Positions 17,515 to 26,516 of a stretch of 64,000 nt of DNA are shown here, one piece after another. Origin of the DNA: an uncultured Psychrobacter sp. (GTDB taxonomy: Bacteria > Pseudomonadota > Gammaproteobacteria > Pseudomonadales > Moraxellaceae); contig NZ_CANMRN010000002.1 of the NCBI RefSeq assembly GCF_947500265.1, forward strand, positions 434,001 to 498,000. Reading direction: 5' to 3'. A program made the position numbers and the translations under genes. Position 1 is the first letter of the stretch, and every line of letters starts with the position of its first letter. Below the pieces are notes generated by a model, which saw only the letters and a program-made list of their open reading frames with translations, was not told the origin of the DNA and did no database searches.

Positions 17515-18387
17515 TTACTGGACGGCCAGATAGCCTGCTTGTAAGAAGTGCTGCTGCCCTGCTTTTGAGCGCAGGTAGTCGGTGAAGTCGGCTGCTGAGG
17601 CGGTATTATTAATAACTATCCCATCTTGTAAGATAGCTGGATAAGACGTTGGCAATAAGGTAATAAACTGCTCAGGCTTGGCTTTAATCGCAACAAGCTG
17701 AGACTGTGCTACAAACCCATAGTCCACACTACCCGTATGCGCATATTGAAATGCCTGACCGATATTCTCTGACTGTATTAAGCTTTTTTGAGCATTTAAC
17801 TTATCATACATATTTTGTGATTGCAGATAGGCTTTTGCAGACGCACCATAAGGCGCAAGGTCAGGGTTCGCAATAGCTACCTTGCTGTCCTGAGTAAAGT
17901 CAGCACTGGTAAACACATCACCCAGCGATGTTGGTGTAAAATTGTTTAAAGGTTTAGTGACACTATAGAGTGCTAATTGACCTCTGGTATACGTAAAAGG
18001 CTTGGTTAGCTTATTATCTTCACTAATAACACCAGCTGAATTTTCATCAGCCAATTTAGCAGGGAACGCTTGATTGGCAGACAAAAATATATCATATGGT
18101 GCCCCTGCTTTGATTTGCGCATACAACTTACCAGAAGAGGCATAAGTAACTTCAATATCTGAGATACTTGAAACATTTTGGGCAGATGAGCTGTTATCAG
18201 CCTGATAGCTATCAATAATATGAGGGAGTACATCAGATAAGTTAGCAGCCGCAGCGATACGCAAAGTCTGGGCTGGTTCAGTGGTATCAGAAGCAAGCGC
18301 CATATTGGCGTCTTTGTCTTGCGTACAAGCATTTAATGATAATAGCAGACAAGCAGATACACAGACAGTAACTAATGACTTAACCAT
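17515..18387 (-). CDS. modA: Molybdate-binding periplasmic lipoprotein
   Basis: 290 residues. A signal peptide with lipobox LNAC at residues 18-21 predicts a lipid-anchored periplasmic binding protein. The ModA core begins TLRIAAAANLSDVLPHII (the family AAASL/AAANL motif with oxyanion-binding Ser), then VTYASSGKLYAQIKAGAPYDIFLSAN, IANPDLAPYG and YGFVAQSQ. It binds molybdate (or tungstate) and delivers it to ModB. Its start overlaps the moaE stop by eight bases, so uptake and cofactor synthesis genes are co-expressed. The sequence between the lipobox and core is short and polar. Confidence 0.94.
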   Translation of the reverse strand: MVKSLVTVCVSACLLLSLNACTQDKDANMALASDTTEPAQTLRIAAAANLSDVLPHIIDSYQADNSSSAQNVSSISDIEVTYASSGKLYAQIKAGAPYDIFLSANQAFPAKLADENSAGVISEDNKLTKPFTYTRGQLALYSVTKPLNNFTPTSLGDVFTSADFTQDSKVAIANPDLAPYGASAKAYLQSQNMYDKLNAQKSLIQSENIGQAFQYAHTGSVDYGFVAQSQLVAIKAKPEQFITLLPTSYPAILQDGIVINNTASAADFTDYLRSKAGQQHFLQAGYLAVQ

Positions 18388-18871
18388 TATTGCTAAGCCA
18401 TTTAGACGAATCGTCTTCGTAGTATTCTTGCTTCCACACAGGAATGTCCGCTTTGATAGTATCTAATATCCAGCGACACGCATCAAATGCTGGATAACGG
18501 TGCGCTGACACTACCCCAACCCACACAGCCACATCGCCAATCTCTAACGCACCGATACGATGTATCGCAATAGCATGCGTAATTTCAAAACGCTTTTTGG
18601 CCTCTTCTATAATGGCGCGGCCTTGATTGATGGCCAAATCCTCATAACCATAATAGGTAAGACGATCAACGCTCGTGGCGTTATTATGATTGCGCACTCG
18701 CCCTTCAAAACAAACAAACGCACCGCAGCTGTCATTATCTAACGTACTTTTTAGCCTATCTTCATCTATAGCAATATCTAGTAGCGCAAAGCCATCACGC
18801 TCAGCGATAAGGTAAGCTTCGTCAGCACTACGTTTGATGCTCATTGAATGATCGTGGACGTTGTCGGTCAT
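18380..18871 (-). CDS. moaE: Molybdopterin synthase catalytic subunit
   Basis: 163 residues. MoaE is the large subunit of molybdopterin synthase and, with thiocarboxylated MoaD, converts cPMP to molybdopterin. Characteristic segments are GAFVCFEGRVRNHNNATSVDRLTYYGYEDLA (about 50-80), IHRIGALEIGDVAVWVGVVSAHR and the lysine-bearing catalytic part DTIKADIPVWKQEYYED near the C-terminus. An N-terminal extension of about 20 residues precedes the family's usual start. The ATG at 18871 has AGAAG upstream. It overlaps modA by eight bases and follows moaD by 77. Confidence 0.94.
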   Translation of the reverse strand: MTDNVHDHSMSIKRSADEAYLIAERDGFALLDIAIDEDRLKSTLDNDSCGAFVCFEGRVRNHNNATSVDRLTYYGYEDLAINQGRAIIEEAKKRFEITHAIAIHRIGALEIGDVAVWVGVVSAHRYPAFDACRWILDTIKADIPVWKQEYYEDDSSKWLSNNG

Positions 18872-18948
18872 TTTTCTTCTCTATTTATTATTTTTTCTTT
18901 GTAACCACTGAATAGCCACTGATAAAATGGACACTAGTAAACGCTTGT

Positions 18949-19230
18949 CTAACCACCAGCGACTGGCGTGATGAAAACCACGCTATCACCATCATTTATC
19001 TGGTCAGTCCATTTAGCAAAGTAGTCATTTACTGCAACGCGTAGCTCCGACTGCGGACGGCTAAAGCGATGCTTTTGATTAAGCTGTTCGTATAGTTCAG
19101 TCAATGACGTATCCTGCTGTACGCTTACTGTCTCTTGCTGACAATTGGCCTCGTCAGCCAAACTGGCAAAATACATGACATTAATATTCATCGTTGATTC
19201 GATATCAGTTGTCATATCGATAGCACTCAT
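18949..19230 (-). CDS. moaD: Molybdopterin synthase sulfur carrier subunit
   Basis: 93 residues from the ATG at 19230, chosen because GGGAGAGG lies just upstream; a longer frame to 19275 lacks this. MoaD is a ubiquitin-fold protein whose C-terminal Gly-Gly is adenylated and thiocarboxylated, then donates sulfur to cPMP in MoaE. The chain ends VVFITPVAGG, with the essential GG at the very end. The core begins INVMYFASLADEANCQQETV. The first 17 residues are extra compared with most MoaD proteins, and an internal Met (MNINVMYF) could be an alternative start. It lies between moaC and moaE in the cluster. Confidence 0.93.
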   Translation of the reverse strand: MSAIDMTTDIESTMNINVMYFASLADEANCQQETVSVQQDTSLTELYEQLNQKHRFSRPQSELRVAVNDYFAKWTDQINDGDSVVFITPVAGG

Positions 19231-19319
19231 AAACCTCTCCCTCTTATGCAAGCTTCCTTGCTTAGCATTTAGCATATTTTTATTAATTGATTAACGATGC
19301 ACTCTGCAATGTTGTCACT

Positions 19320-19826
19320 TTAAGCATGACTGTAATCTGACTTACCACCTGTCTTCTTAACCAAATGAATATTATCTATAACGATGTCATGTGATAGCGC
19401 TTTGGTCATATCATAGATAGTTAAGCAGGCTACACTGACTGCTGTTAGCGCTTCCATCTCAACCCCTGTCTTATGCGTGACCTTGACCACCGCACTGACC
19501 GTGATGCTGCTGAGCGCGTCGTTATACTCAAAGCTCAAACCTATCTTGTCTAGCGGTAGTGGATGACAAAGCGGTATCAGATCATGAGTGCGTTTGGCCG
19601 CCATGATACCAGCGATATGAGCTGTTTGCGTGATGCTGCCTTTTTTGGTCATCCCATCAGTCGCTTTAATCTGCGCATAAATTTCACTGGGAAAGCGTAC
19701 TTGTCCAGTGGCATTGGCTTCTCGCGTCGTTGCTGTCTTACCACTAACATCGACCATGGTAATATCACCATCACTGTCTAGGTGAGATAAAGTAGATTGC
19801 GGATTTATCTGAACGCTGTCACTCAT
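19320..19826 (-). CDS. moaC: Cyclic pyranopterin monophosphate synthase
   Basis: 168 residues, normal length. MoaC completes cPMP formation from the MoaA product 3',8-cH2GTP. Visible hallmarks are DGDITMVDVSGKTATTREA (about 18-36), KKGSITQTAHIAGIMAAKRTHDLIPLCHPLPL (substrate pocket with the conserved Lys and His) and the catalytic strand VKVTHKTGVEMEALTAVSVACLTIYDM, with KTGVEMEAL typical of MoaC. It is followed 89 bases later by moaD and preceded 30 bases earlier by mobA on the same strand. Confidence 0.96.
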   Translation of the reverse strand: MSDSVQINPQSTLSHLDSDGDITMVDVSGKTATTREANATGQVRFPSEIYAQIKATDGMTKKGSITQTAHIAGIMAAKRTHDLIPLCHPLPLDKIGLSFEYNDALSSITVSAVVKVTHKTGVEMEALTAVSVACLTIYDMTKALSHDIVIDNIHLVKKTGGKSDYSHA

Positions 19827-19856
19827 TTATATAACCTTTCTTATGTGATATTTTTA

Positions 19857-20570
19857 TTATTTTGGTAGAGCAGCACATACCTGCTTAAAATCTTCAGGCG
19901 TATTGAAGTTGGTTAGATTTTGCCACTCTTTGCTAAATGGTACAGCTTGCACCAATGGTTGAATAAACTGCATTACTCTACGCTGTCCGCTATCTATATA
20001 GCTTTTCAAATCAGGCTCGATACTTAGCTGATACAGGCCTAATAATGGATATAGGTGACTGTCACCTTTCAAGCAAATTACTTTTTTATTGGCAGCAAGG
20101 CTTATTTCACATTGTAATTTCTGCCACAAGTCAGTTACTGGTATTAAGCTATCACAGCTAATAACCAGTAACCACGATGCTTGTACGTTTTTTGATACGC
20201 CTGAATCTTTCAAACCGTTCAAATCGTTCAATGTTTGTAAGGCTGATTCAATAGCGACCAAAGCGCCGCCAGTTTTAATCTGCTCATCATGCTTGTTAGA
20301 GTCAACATCAGCACCATAATCAGCAATGTGAATAACAGGCGCATTAGGTTTTTCTGAATAGACATCTAAACCAGTTTGAAAGTCGCGACCATTATCTGCA
20401 ATCAATATAGGAACCTGTAAATTGCTTGCATGACGAACATGATAGTCTAGCAGCTGCTCACCTGACGGTAGTGTCAGCATCGCCTTAGCCGTTCCCATAC
20501 GTCTAGATGCCCCGCCTGCCAAGATGACCACACCTGCCAATCTGTCCAAATTAGTTGAGCGCTCTGTCAT
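19857..20570 (-). CDS. mobA: Molybdenum cofactor guanylyltransferase
   Basis: 237 residues. MobA attaches GMP from GTP to molybdopterin to form the MGD cofactor needed by the DMSO-reductase family (for example nitrate reductase). The nucleotide-binding loop reads VVILAGGASRRMGTAKAML (about 14-32). SWLLVISCDSLIPVTDL carries the Asp of the metal site, and VICLKGDSHLYPLLGLYQLSI matches the family's substrate loop. Conservation is moderate, so the assignment rests on the loop and on the surrounding moa genes. No MGD enzyme is encoded in the window. Confidence 0.88.
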   Translation of the reverse strand: MTERSTNLDRLAGVVILAGGASRRMGTAKAMLTLPSGEQLLDYHVRHASNLQVPILIADNGRDFQTGLDVYSEKPNAPVIHIADYGADVDSNKHDEQIKTGGALVAIESALQTLNDLNGLKDSGVSKNVQASWLLVISCDSLIPVTDLWQKLQCEISLAANKKVICLKGDSHLYPLLGLYQLSIEPDLKSYIDSGQRRVMQFIQPLVQAVPFSKEWQNLTNFNTPEDFKQVCAALPK

Positions 20571-20627
20571 TGTGCCATTACCTATCAGTTTTGATTTAAT
20601 ATCAATCTTGGCTCAATTATTTATAAC

Positions 20628-21158
20628 TCAATCATGGCTAGGGTTTTGTGCCAAAAAATGCGGCACAAAATTGCACGGACGAGTACGACTGTCAAACTGA
20701 TCTTTTAAGATATTTTCCCAACCAGTACGGCACGCACCAGAGGAACCTGGCAGACAAAACACACCAGTGCCATTGGCCATGCCAGCAACTGCTCGCGATT
20801 GTACGGTAGACATACCGATTTCATCTTTTGAGATTAAACGGAACATTTCACCAAAGCCATCGATTGATTTATCAAACAGTACACTCACAGCTTCTGGCAT
20901 ACTATCTCTGATGAAGAACCCTGTGCCGCCAGTTGTAATAACCGCATGAACGCCTGGACTAGCAATCCAACCACTAATGACTGCCCGAATCTGGTAAATA
21001 TCGTCGGTGATTAATTGACGATCTGCTAAATGATGACCTGCTTCGGTCAAGCTGTCTACTAAGTACTGCCCTGACGTATCTTCTGCCAACGTACGGCTAT
21101 CAGAAACAGTCAATACAGCAATATTAAGCGGTGTAAATTGTGCAGCAGGCTTACTCAT
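20628..21158 (-). CDS. moaB: Molybdopterin adenylyltransferase-type protein (MoaB)
   Basis: 176 residues, closely following E. coli MoaB. Segments are FTPLNIAVLTVSDSRTLAEDTSGQYL (about 8-33), ITTGGTGF (MPT-binding GG loop), DGFGEMFRLISKDEIGMSTVQSRAVAGMANGTGVFCLPGSSGACRTGWENIL and the end DSRTRPCNFVPHFL. The RTRPCNFxPH ending separates it from MogA. MoaB/MogA proteins adenylylate molybdopterin before molybdate insertion by MoeA. In E. coli MoaB itself appears inactive in this step, so the activity here is by family inference. It lies between moaA and mobA. Confidence 0.94.
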   Translation of the reverse strand: MSKPAAQFTPLNIAVLTVSDSRTLAEDTSGQYLVDSLTEAGHHLADRQLITDDIYQIRAVISGWIASPGVHAVITTGGTGFFIRDSMPEAVSVLFDKSIDGFGEMFRLISKDEIGMSTVQSRAVAGMANGTGVFCLPGSSGACRTGWENILKDQFDSRTRPCNFVPHFLAQNPSHD

Positions 21159-21287
21159 AAATAATCCTTTGTAGATGTCATTTTATAATTGTATTAAAAA
21201 GCAGTTGTATTAAAAAAATTTATGTAGAAAAACGATTGCACTGGAAGACAATCACTATCAGCGTCATGATTGCAGACTCAAAATGTT

Positions 21288-22400
21288 TTATCCGCCGATT
21301 ATCGATAGATTGTGCATGATGCCACTGTTAGAGTCATGCAGATGATGATGCTCAGGCTTGATTGGCATAAAGCTATGTAAAGTGTTTACCAGTCCTTGGA
21401 TATCGTCTTGTTGTAAGTATGGACGGATATCGTAGTTGCCTTGATCAAACAAACACAAATGCACCTTGCCTTGGCTGCTTACACGCAGACGATTACAGGT
21501 ATCACAGAAGTGCGCCGCATATGGGGCAATCATACCGATACGACCGACATACTCAGGGTGGCTGTACTCTACCGCTGGACCATCGGCACTACCGCGCTCA
21601 TGTGGCTGCCAGCCATTTTCTAACAAGTAATCGGTGATAATATCAGACTGAGCATGCTGCGCAAAAAACAAATCGCTATTATCACTAGTCTGCATAAATT
21701 CGATAAAGCGATAGGTCACTTGTCTGTCTTTGACATAGTCGATCGCCGTGATTAAATTCTCAAAAGCAGTCTCTGCCATCAAGACACTATTTATTTTCAG
21801 CTTGATGTCAGTCGTTTCTAACAATATATCCATGTCAGCCAATATCTGCGGCAAGGTATCAAAGCCTGTCATTTTATGAAAAGTAGCAGCATCAAAACTG
21901 TCCATACTGATATTGAGCTGATCAAGTCCAGCAGCTTGCCAGTTGGCTATATGTTTACCCAATTTATAGCCGTTACTGGTCATCGCGACCGTCTCGATAC
22001 CGTCAGTCTGCTTAATCGTTTCGATGATTTCGACGACATCACGACGAATAGAGGGCTCACCACCTGTAATTCTAACTTTTTTGGTACCTACTTGAGCAAA
22101 GCCACGTACCAAGGTTGCAATTTCAGAGATACTCAGCTCATCATCAGGGCGCTTACCTTGATAACCATTTGGCAGGCAATACTCACAGCGAAAATTACAA
22201 AAGTCAGTAATAGACAGACGCAAATAAGTCAGACGCCGTGCAAACCCATCGGTTAGCGGCTGGTGATAGTCACTCATCTGCTCAGTGGGCACGACCAAGG
22301 AAGGCTCTATGCAGCCATCAGATAATGCCGGTGCCAAGCTCGGTGAATACAGTTGCGGGCTGTCTATTTTGTGTTTGTCATCTATGTTGTCATCAATCAT
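21288..22400 (-). CDS. moaA: GTP 3',8-cyclase
   Basis: 370 residues. A radical SAM enzyme that begins molybdenum-cofactor synthesis by rearranging GTP. The SAM cluster is in RLSITDFCNFRCEYCLPNGYQ (CxxxCxxC). The second cluster is in FCDTCNRLRVSSQGKVHLC, and the C-terminal GG needed for activity is present (SIIGG). The first 41 residues, before MSDYHQPLTDGFARRL, are not usual in the family, and a start at 22277 would match E. coli MoaA better, though its ribosome site is weak. It is followed 129 bases later by moaB. Confidence 0.95.
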   Translation of the reverse strand: MIDDNIDDKHKIDSPQLYSPSLAPALSDGCIEPSLVVPTEQMSDYHQPLTDGFARRLTYLRLSITDFCNFRCEYCLPNGYQGKRPDDELSISEIATLVRGFAQVGTKKVRITGGEPSIRRDVVEIIETIKQTDGIETVAMTSNGYKLGKHIANWQAAGLDQLNISMDSFDAATFHKMTGFDTLPQILADMDILLETTDIKLKINSVLMAETAFENLITAIDYVKDRQVTYRFIEFMQTSDNSDLFFAQHAQSDIITDYLLENGWQPHERGSADGPAVEYSHPEYVGRIGMIAPYAAHFCDTCNRLRVSSQGKVHLCLFDQGNYDIRPYLQQDDIQGLVNTLHSFMPIKPEHHHLHDSNSGIMHNLSIIGG

Positions 22401-22522
22401 ATGTTACTGCCATCAGTACTGCTTACTATAAGCACTACTTTGTTATTCGTGTTTAGCATACCAGTGTAAGGTTACTCTTTAGCTTTGTGCGACCACCTTA
22501 CAATAAATTGGCAAACGATGAA

Positions 22523-23818
22523 TTAGCGATGTAGCCAAGGAAACGGTTGTACAACGACGTCACTAGCAGCTGCTACATTCCCACTGTCTTTGTCCAATAC
22601 AATAAAGCAATTGGCGCGGCTCAGCTGTTTGATTCTATGTGACTGCTGTCTTGAGAAGCACTCAACTTGGTAATTACCTGTCTTATCTCGTGACAATACA
22701 CCACGCTGGAAGTCTTTACGGCCGGGGGATTTTCTGATATCACTGATGAGTTTGGCTTTAATAGTTAGCGGCATTGGCTGCTCTGATACGCCAGCACCTG
22801 ACATTTGCCACAATGCAGGAATCACAAACTGTAGCGTACCCACAACCGTAGAGAGCGGATTGCCCGGTAGGCCAAAATACAATACCGGCTTATCAAGATT
22901 TTCATTCAATTCACCAAATACAAAAGGCTTACCAGGCTTCATCGCTACTTTATAATGGTTAATCTGACCTAATGTTTCGATCACCGTGGTCAAAAAATCA
23001 TAGTCACCAACTGAGACACCTGCTGTCGATATCAGTACATCACAGTCCTGCATGGCCTCATTGACTGCGATAGTTGTCTGCTCTAGGTTGTCAGGAATAA
23101 TGCCATAATCACGAATAGTGATAGGCAGATCTGATAGCAGGCTTTTGAGCGTTGGAGTATTAGAGTTATATATTTGGGCTAAGCTTTGTAGCTCATTACC
23201 AATAGCTACGAGTTCATCACCTGTTGCCAACACGCCTACAACGAGTGGTTGAAACACGTTCACTTGGCTAATACCAAGGTTGGCGAGTAAGCTAATATCT
23301 GCAGGATTTAGTCGTTTACCGATTTTTAAAACGGCTTCCCCAGACTCAATCTCTTCGCCTTGTGAACGGATATTATCATCAACTTTGGCCGTTTGCGTGA
23401 GCGTGATGTTATAAGGTCGAGATTTATCAACGGTCGCTTTGATATCTGCAAAATTTGTATTCTCTTGCATAATGACCGTATCACAGCAATCTGGTACGAC
23501 TGCACCGGTGAAAATACGTACCCCTTGCCCCGCCTCTGTCTCACCAGTATAAGCACTACCAGCTTGCGACTCACCAACGATTTCGATAGTACTATTTTCT
23601 GATAACTCACTTCCCTTTGCAATCGCATAGCCATCCATTGCAGATAGGTTCTGTCGCGGTACATCAAAGGGTGAAGCAATATCTTGAGCCAGTATATGGT
23701 TTAGGCTGCCCAGCAACTCTAGAGTATTGACGGCTCTTTTTTGTAGTGGAAAGTCAGTAATATGATAACTATCTATCCGTTGCTGTATCGCAGCTTGTAA
23801 TTCTTCCATGGTAATCAT
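22523..23818 (-). CDS. moeA: Molybdopterin molybdenumtransferase
   Basis: 431 residues. MoeA inserts molybdate into adenylylated molybdopterin. Domain order as in E. coli MoeA: N-terminal swivelling region with FDVPRQNLSAMDGYAIA (about 42-58), a central MPT-binding domain with VGVLATGDELV and the motif DVLISTAGVSVGDYDF, the loop LYFGLPGNPLSTVVG, and a C-terminal beta domain ending VAAASDVVVQPFPW. It is the first gene of the cluster. A possible promoter with a TATAAA-like element lies near 23850-23860. The gap to moaA is 122 bases. Confidence 0.95.
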   Translation of the reverse strand: MITMEELQAAIQQRIDSYHITDFPLQKRAVNTLELLGSLNHILAQDIASPFDVPRQNLSAMDGYAIAKGSELSENSTIEIVGESQAGSAYTGETEAGQGVRIFTGAVVPDCCDTVIMQENTNFADIKATVDKSRPYNITLTQTAKVDDNIRSQGEEIESGEAVLKIGKRLNPADISLLANLGISQVNVFQPLVVGVLATGDELVAIGNELQSLAQIYNSNTPTLKSLLSDLPITIRDYGIIPDNLEQTTIAVNEAMQDCDVLISTAGVSVGDYDFLTTVIETLGQINHYKVAMKPGKPFVFGELNENLDKPVLYFGLPGNPLSTVVGTLQFVIPALWQMSGAGVSEQPMPLTIKAKLISDIRKSPGRKDFQRGVLSRDKTGNYQVECFSRQQSHRIKQLSRANCFIVLDKDSGNVAAASDVVVQPFPWLHR

Positions 23819-24224
23819 AAGGTCACGCTCTTTCTGTCGTTCTAATTATTTATAATCGAAACTGTTACTAAAAATGGTCGTTGAAAAATGTCACTCAAAA
23901 CTATGAGTAAAAGTCATCGTTAAAAAACACATTATCTAGAGTCTATCATTCAAAGTATCAACTTTCTTGTATTAACCTTGTCCTGATAAGTTTTGAATAA
24001 AGCCAGATTACACTGGTCTTAATATTTGATACTTATTGCATTGTCCATGGTGTTAAAGGTGTTAGCAAAATCAGACATAGATTGAGACAAAAAAAGCACC
24101 TTGGCAAGGTGCTTTTTGTAGAACAAAGTAAATTATCGTTTGATGGCTAGTGGCTAATTAATAATGGCTAAGTACGATTAAAAAGAGCCACTTTTATACA
24201 GTGTATAAACACCGTCAGTTTACC
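23819..24224. other. Gene-free stretch between moeA and the mltB-like gene
   Basis: 406 bases without a plausible gene. It should hold the moeA promoter at its left end and holds the mltB-side terminator at 24088-24117. I see no other repeat or conserved structure in it. Confidence 0.6.
24088..24117 (-). terminator. Terminator of the MltB-like gene
   Basis: A perfect twelve-base stem AAAAAGCACCTT/AAGGTGCTTTTT with loop GGC (24103-24105). On the minus strand it ends in a T-run and lies about 110 bases past the transglycosylase stop codon. It has T-runs on both sides, so it may act both ways. Confidence 0.85.
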
Positions 24225-25523
24225 TCACCATCCAGCCAATAAAGACGCACTGTTTTGAGTAATGAATCCGTCTGGCGTTTGGCCGTTATCTGCTTGCCAG
24301 CGCTGGAATGCCGTGCGAGTATTGGTGCCCACGATACCATCAGCGCCTTTGGTATCATAACCCATACTAGTCAAACGACGTTGTAAGTTAGTCACTTGCG
24401 TAGTCGATAACGGACGCTCATAACGAGGCCAAGATTTTTGCAAACCGCTTTGTCCATTAATTGTTTTGCCTAGCAGACTAACACCCAATGCATAGCTTGA
24501 TGAGTTGTTATAGACTTTGATCACATCAAAGTTTGGGCTTAACAGTAACACTGGACCGTCTTTACCAGCGGGTAACCAAAGCTCCATCTGAGTATTGGCA
24601 TCTAAGTAAACGTCCGCTATCGTATCGACACCCATTGCAGCCCATCTAGCAGCAGGCTGTTTACTACCAACCACTGAGTAATCAAACGATGCTGGCACCG
24701 TTGCCTCATAAAACGGTGCTAAGCCACGAACCCAACCTGAATTGCTAAGATAGTTGGCCGTCGAGGCTAGTGCATCACCAGTCGCCCAAGGATTGCGATG
24801 TCCATTACCATCACCATCTACCCCTTGTTTGAGCCAAGTCTCAGGGATAAACTGTGTTTGTCCCATGCCGCCTGCCCAAGAACCGTCGAGCTGTGACCAT
24901 GATACGTCACCGCGTTGTAACAGTGTCGCTAACGATAGCAACTGCGTTTCAGCAAACTCTTGACGACGACCATCATAGGCAAGACTGGCAAGAGAACTTG
25001 GCAGATCGCTATTACCGGTCACAGCGCCATACGATGACTCCATACCCCATATCGCAGCGATAATCTCTGCATTAACCCCATACTGAGACTCTAGCTGAGA
25101 CAAATAAGCACGCTGCTCAGCAAATTTACGTTTACCTACACTGACGCGTCCACTTGATACCGCAGAATCTACGTATTCCCACGGCATCTTAGAAAACTCG
25201 GGCTGACCTGAATCTAATGAGATGACTTGCTGATTTAGGTAAGCAGAGTCAAGCAATCGACCAATAACTTGGGCATCATAGCCTGATGATATTGCACGCA
25301 TAGAAAAGTCTGACTTCCAATCAGAAAAGCTACTATAGCTAGGCTTGGGTGCAGGCTGCGGTTTTACGACTGGCGCAGGTGTTGGTTTGACCTGAACGGT
25401 TTGGGTTTGAGTAATCTCAACGCCGCCTTGACGAACAGGCTTACTTTGCATTGCCTGCTGGCTTGTACACCCGACCATCACTAATGCTGGCACAAAGGTG
25501 AGGTATTGCTTTTTTAATCTCAT
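24225..25523 (-). CDS. MltB-type lytic murein transglycosylase with peptidoglycan-binding domain
   Basis: 432 residues from the ATG at 25523 (MRLKKQYL), preferred because it gives a proper lipoprotein signal (lipobox VGC, Cys19); a longer frame reaches 25568. A Pro/Lys linker (about 45-62) leads to a GH103 (MltB-like) domain with IWGMESSYG, catalytic Glu162, and GSWAGGMGQTQFIPETW. A C-terminal PG-binding-1 domain (about 370-432: LQRRLTSMGYDTKGADGIVGTNTRTAFQ) follows. It cleaves peptidoglycan glycan strands to 1,6-anhydro products and should be outer-membrane-anchored. The E. coli MltB lacks this C-terminal domain. It lies 69 bases after the nlpD-like gene and may be cotranscribed with it. Confidence 0.93.
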   Translation of the reverse strand: MRLKKQYLTFVPALVMVGCTSQQAMQSKPVRQGGVEITQTQTVQVKPTPAPVVKPQPAPKPSYSSFSDWKSDFSMRAISSGYDAQVIGRLLDSAYLNQQVISLDSGQPEFSKMPWEYVDSAVSSGRVSVGKRKFAEQRAYLSQLESQYGVNAEIIAAIWGMESSYGAVTGNSDLPSSLASLAYDGRRQEFAETQLLSLATLLQRGDVSWSQLDGSWAGGMGQTQFIPETWLKQGVDGDGNGHRNPWATGDALASTANYLSNSGWVRGLAPFYEATVPASFDYSVVGSKQPAARWAAMGVDTIADVYLDANTQMELWLPAGKDGPVLLLSPNFDVIKVYNNSSSYALGVSLLGKTINGQSGLQKSWPRYERPLSTTQVTNLQRRLTSMGYDTKGADGIVGTNTRTAFQRWQADNGQTPDGFITQNSASLLAGW

Positions 25524-25592
25524 AAAAAATCTCAAACATGAATAAATAAAATGGCTCACAGTGGCCAAGCTATCCGTAGCTATTATTTAAGT

Positions 25593-26381
25593 CTAACGCC
25601 CAAGTACGCTACGCGGGTCAATAGGATTACCATTTAAGCGAACCTGAAACTCTAAGCCTACCTCATTGGTCTGACCACTACTGCCCATACTGGCAATACG
25701 TTGACCACGCTGTACTGTATCGCCCTCTTGCACCAATAATTGGCTATTGTGCGCATAGGCTGTGATGTAGTTATCACTATGACGAATCATAATTAGATTG
25801 CCATACTCTGGCAGACCGTTGCCTGAGTAAAGCACAGTTCCTGATTGGCTGGCAAGTACTGGATCACCAACCTTGCCCGCAAACCACATTCCCATATTGC
25901 CCGCAGCAGGGTCAATATTACGAGTCACTGGGTTGCGCGTAGGATAATCATAACCAGAGGTCGAGTTGGCAGTGGCCTCATAAGCTGGTGTTTGAGACTG
26001 GGTCACAGGTGGCGTATAAGTTGGTTGCGTTTGAACTGGGGCACTGTAGCTATTGTTACTTGCAGTGCTGGCCGCATTGCCTTGCCATAGTTTGAGCCAT
26101 TGGCCACTATATATGGTATATTTACTATCTAGATTGTTCATCGCTCCGATTTGGCGGTAGTTCAGACGATAGCGCGCTGCAATCTGGCTGACCGTATCGC
26201 CGCGTTGTACACGATGATAGTTAGGGACGCCTTGCGCGTTAGTAATAATCTTAGGACCTGCTTGGTTTGCTGATTGATAGGTAGGCTTAGTTGCACAGCC
26301 GACGACAGATAAAGTAGCGACTGCCATAGTACCAATCAACGCGGCTTTGACAAGGTGCGATCCAGCTATGATTTTTTTCAT
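25593..26381 (-). CDS. nlpD: NlpD-like LysM/M23 lipoprotein, probably a non-catalytic amidase activator
   Basis: 262 residues. A signal peptide with lipobox VVGC (near residue 29) predicts a lipoprotein. A LysM domain (YHRVQRGDTVSQIAARYRLNYRQIGAMNNL, about 54-100) binds peptidoglycan. A Gln/Thr/Ser-rich linker precedes a LytM/M23 fold (about 160-262). The zinc ligands of active M23 peptidases are not present: the usual H-x3-D and HxH sites read GKVGD-like and LEFQV here. E. coli NlpD is likewise catalytically dead and activates amidase AmiC at division. The surE neighbour supports this identity; the exact partner is inferred. Confidence 0.88.
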   Translation of the reverse strand: MKKIIAGSHLVKAALIGTMAVATLSVVGCATKPTYQSANQAGPKIITNAQGVPNYHRVQRGDTVSQIAARYRLNYRQIGAMNNLDSKYTIYSGQWLKLWQGNAASTASNNSYSAPVQTQPTYTPPVTQSQTPAYEATANSTSGYDYPTRNPVTRNIDPAAGNMGMWFAGKVGDPVLASQSGTVLYSGNGLPEYGNLIMIRHSDNYITAYAHNSQLLVQEGDTVQRGQRIASMGSSGQTNEVGLEFQVRLNGNPIDPRSVLGR

Positions 26382-26516
26382 ACAAGGTTCCTATTCTTTG
26401 TGTTGCTCATTCATTGTTTAATCATTCAAAAGCTCTTAATGCCATACAAGAGTCTTCTGATATTCTCATAACACGTCAGTGTTTAATAAGCCGGTATGGA
26501 TTATATCTTATAGAAT

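Noticed and set aside
25593..26381. Active M23 endopeptidase
   Set aside because: The zinc-binding positions are missing, so it is better read as a non-catalytic NlpD-like activator.
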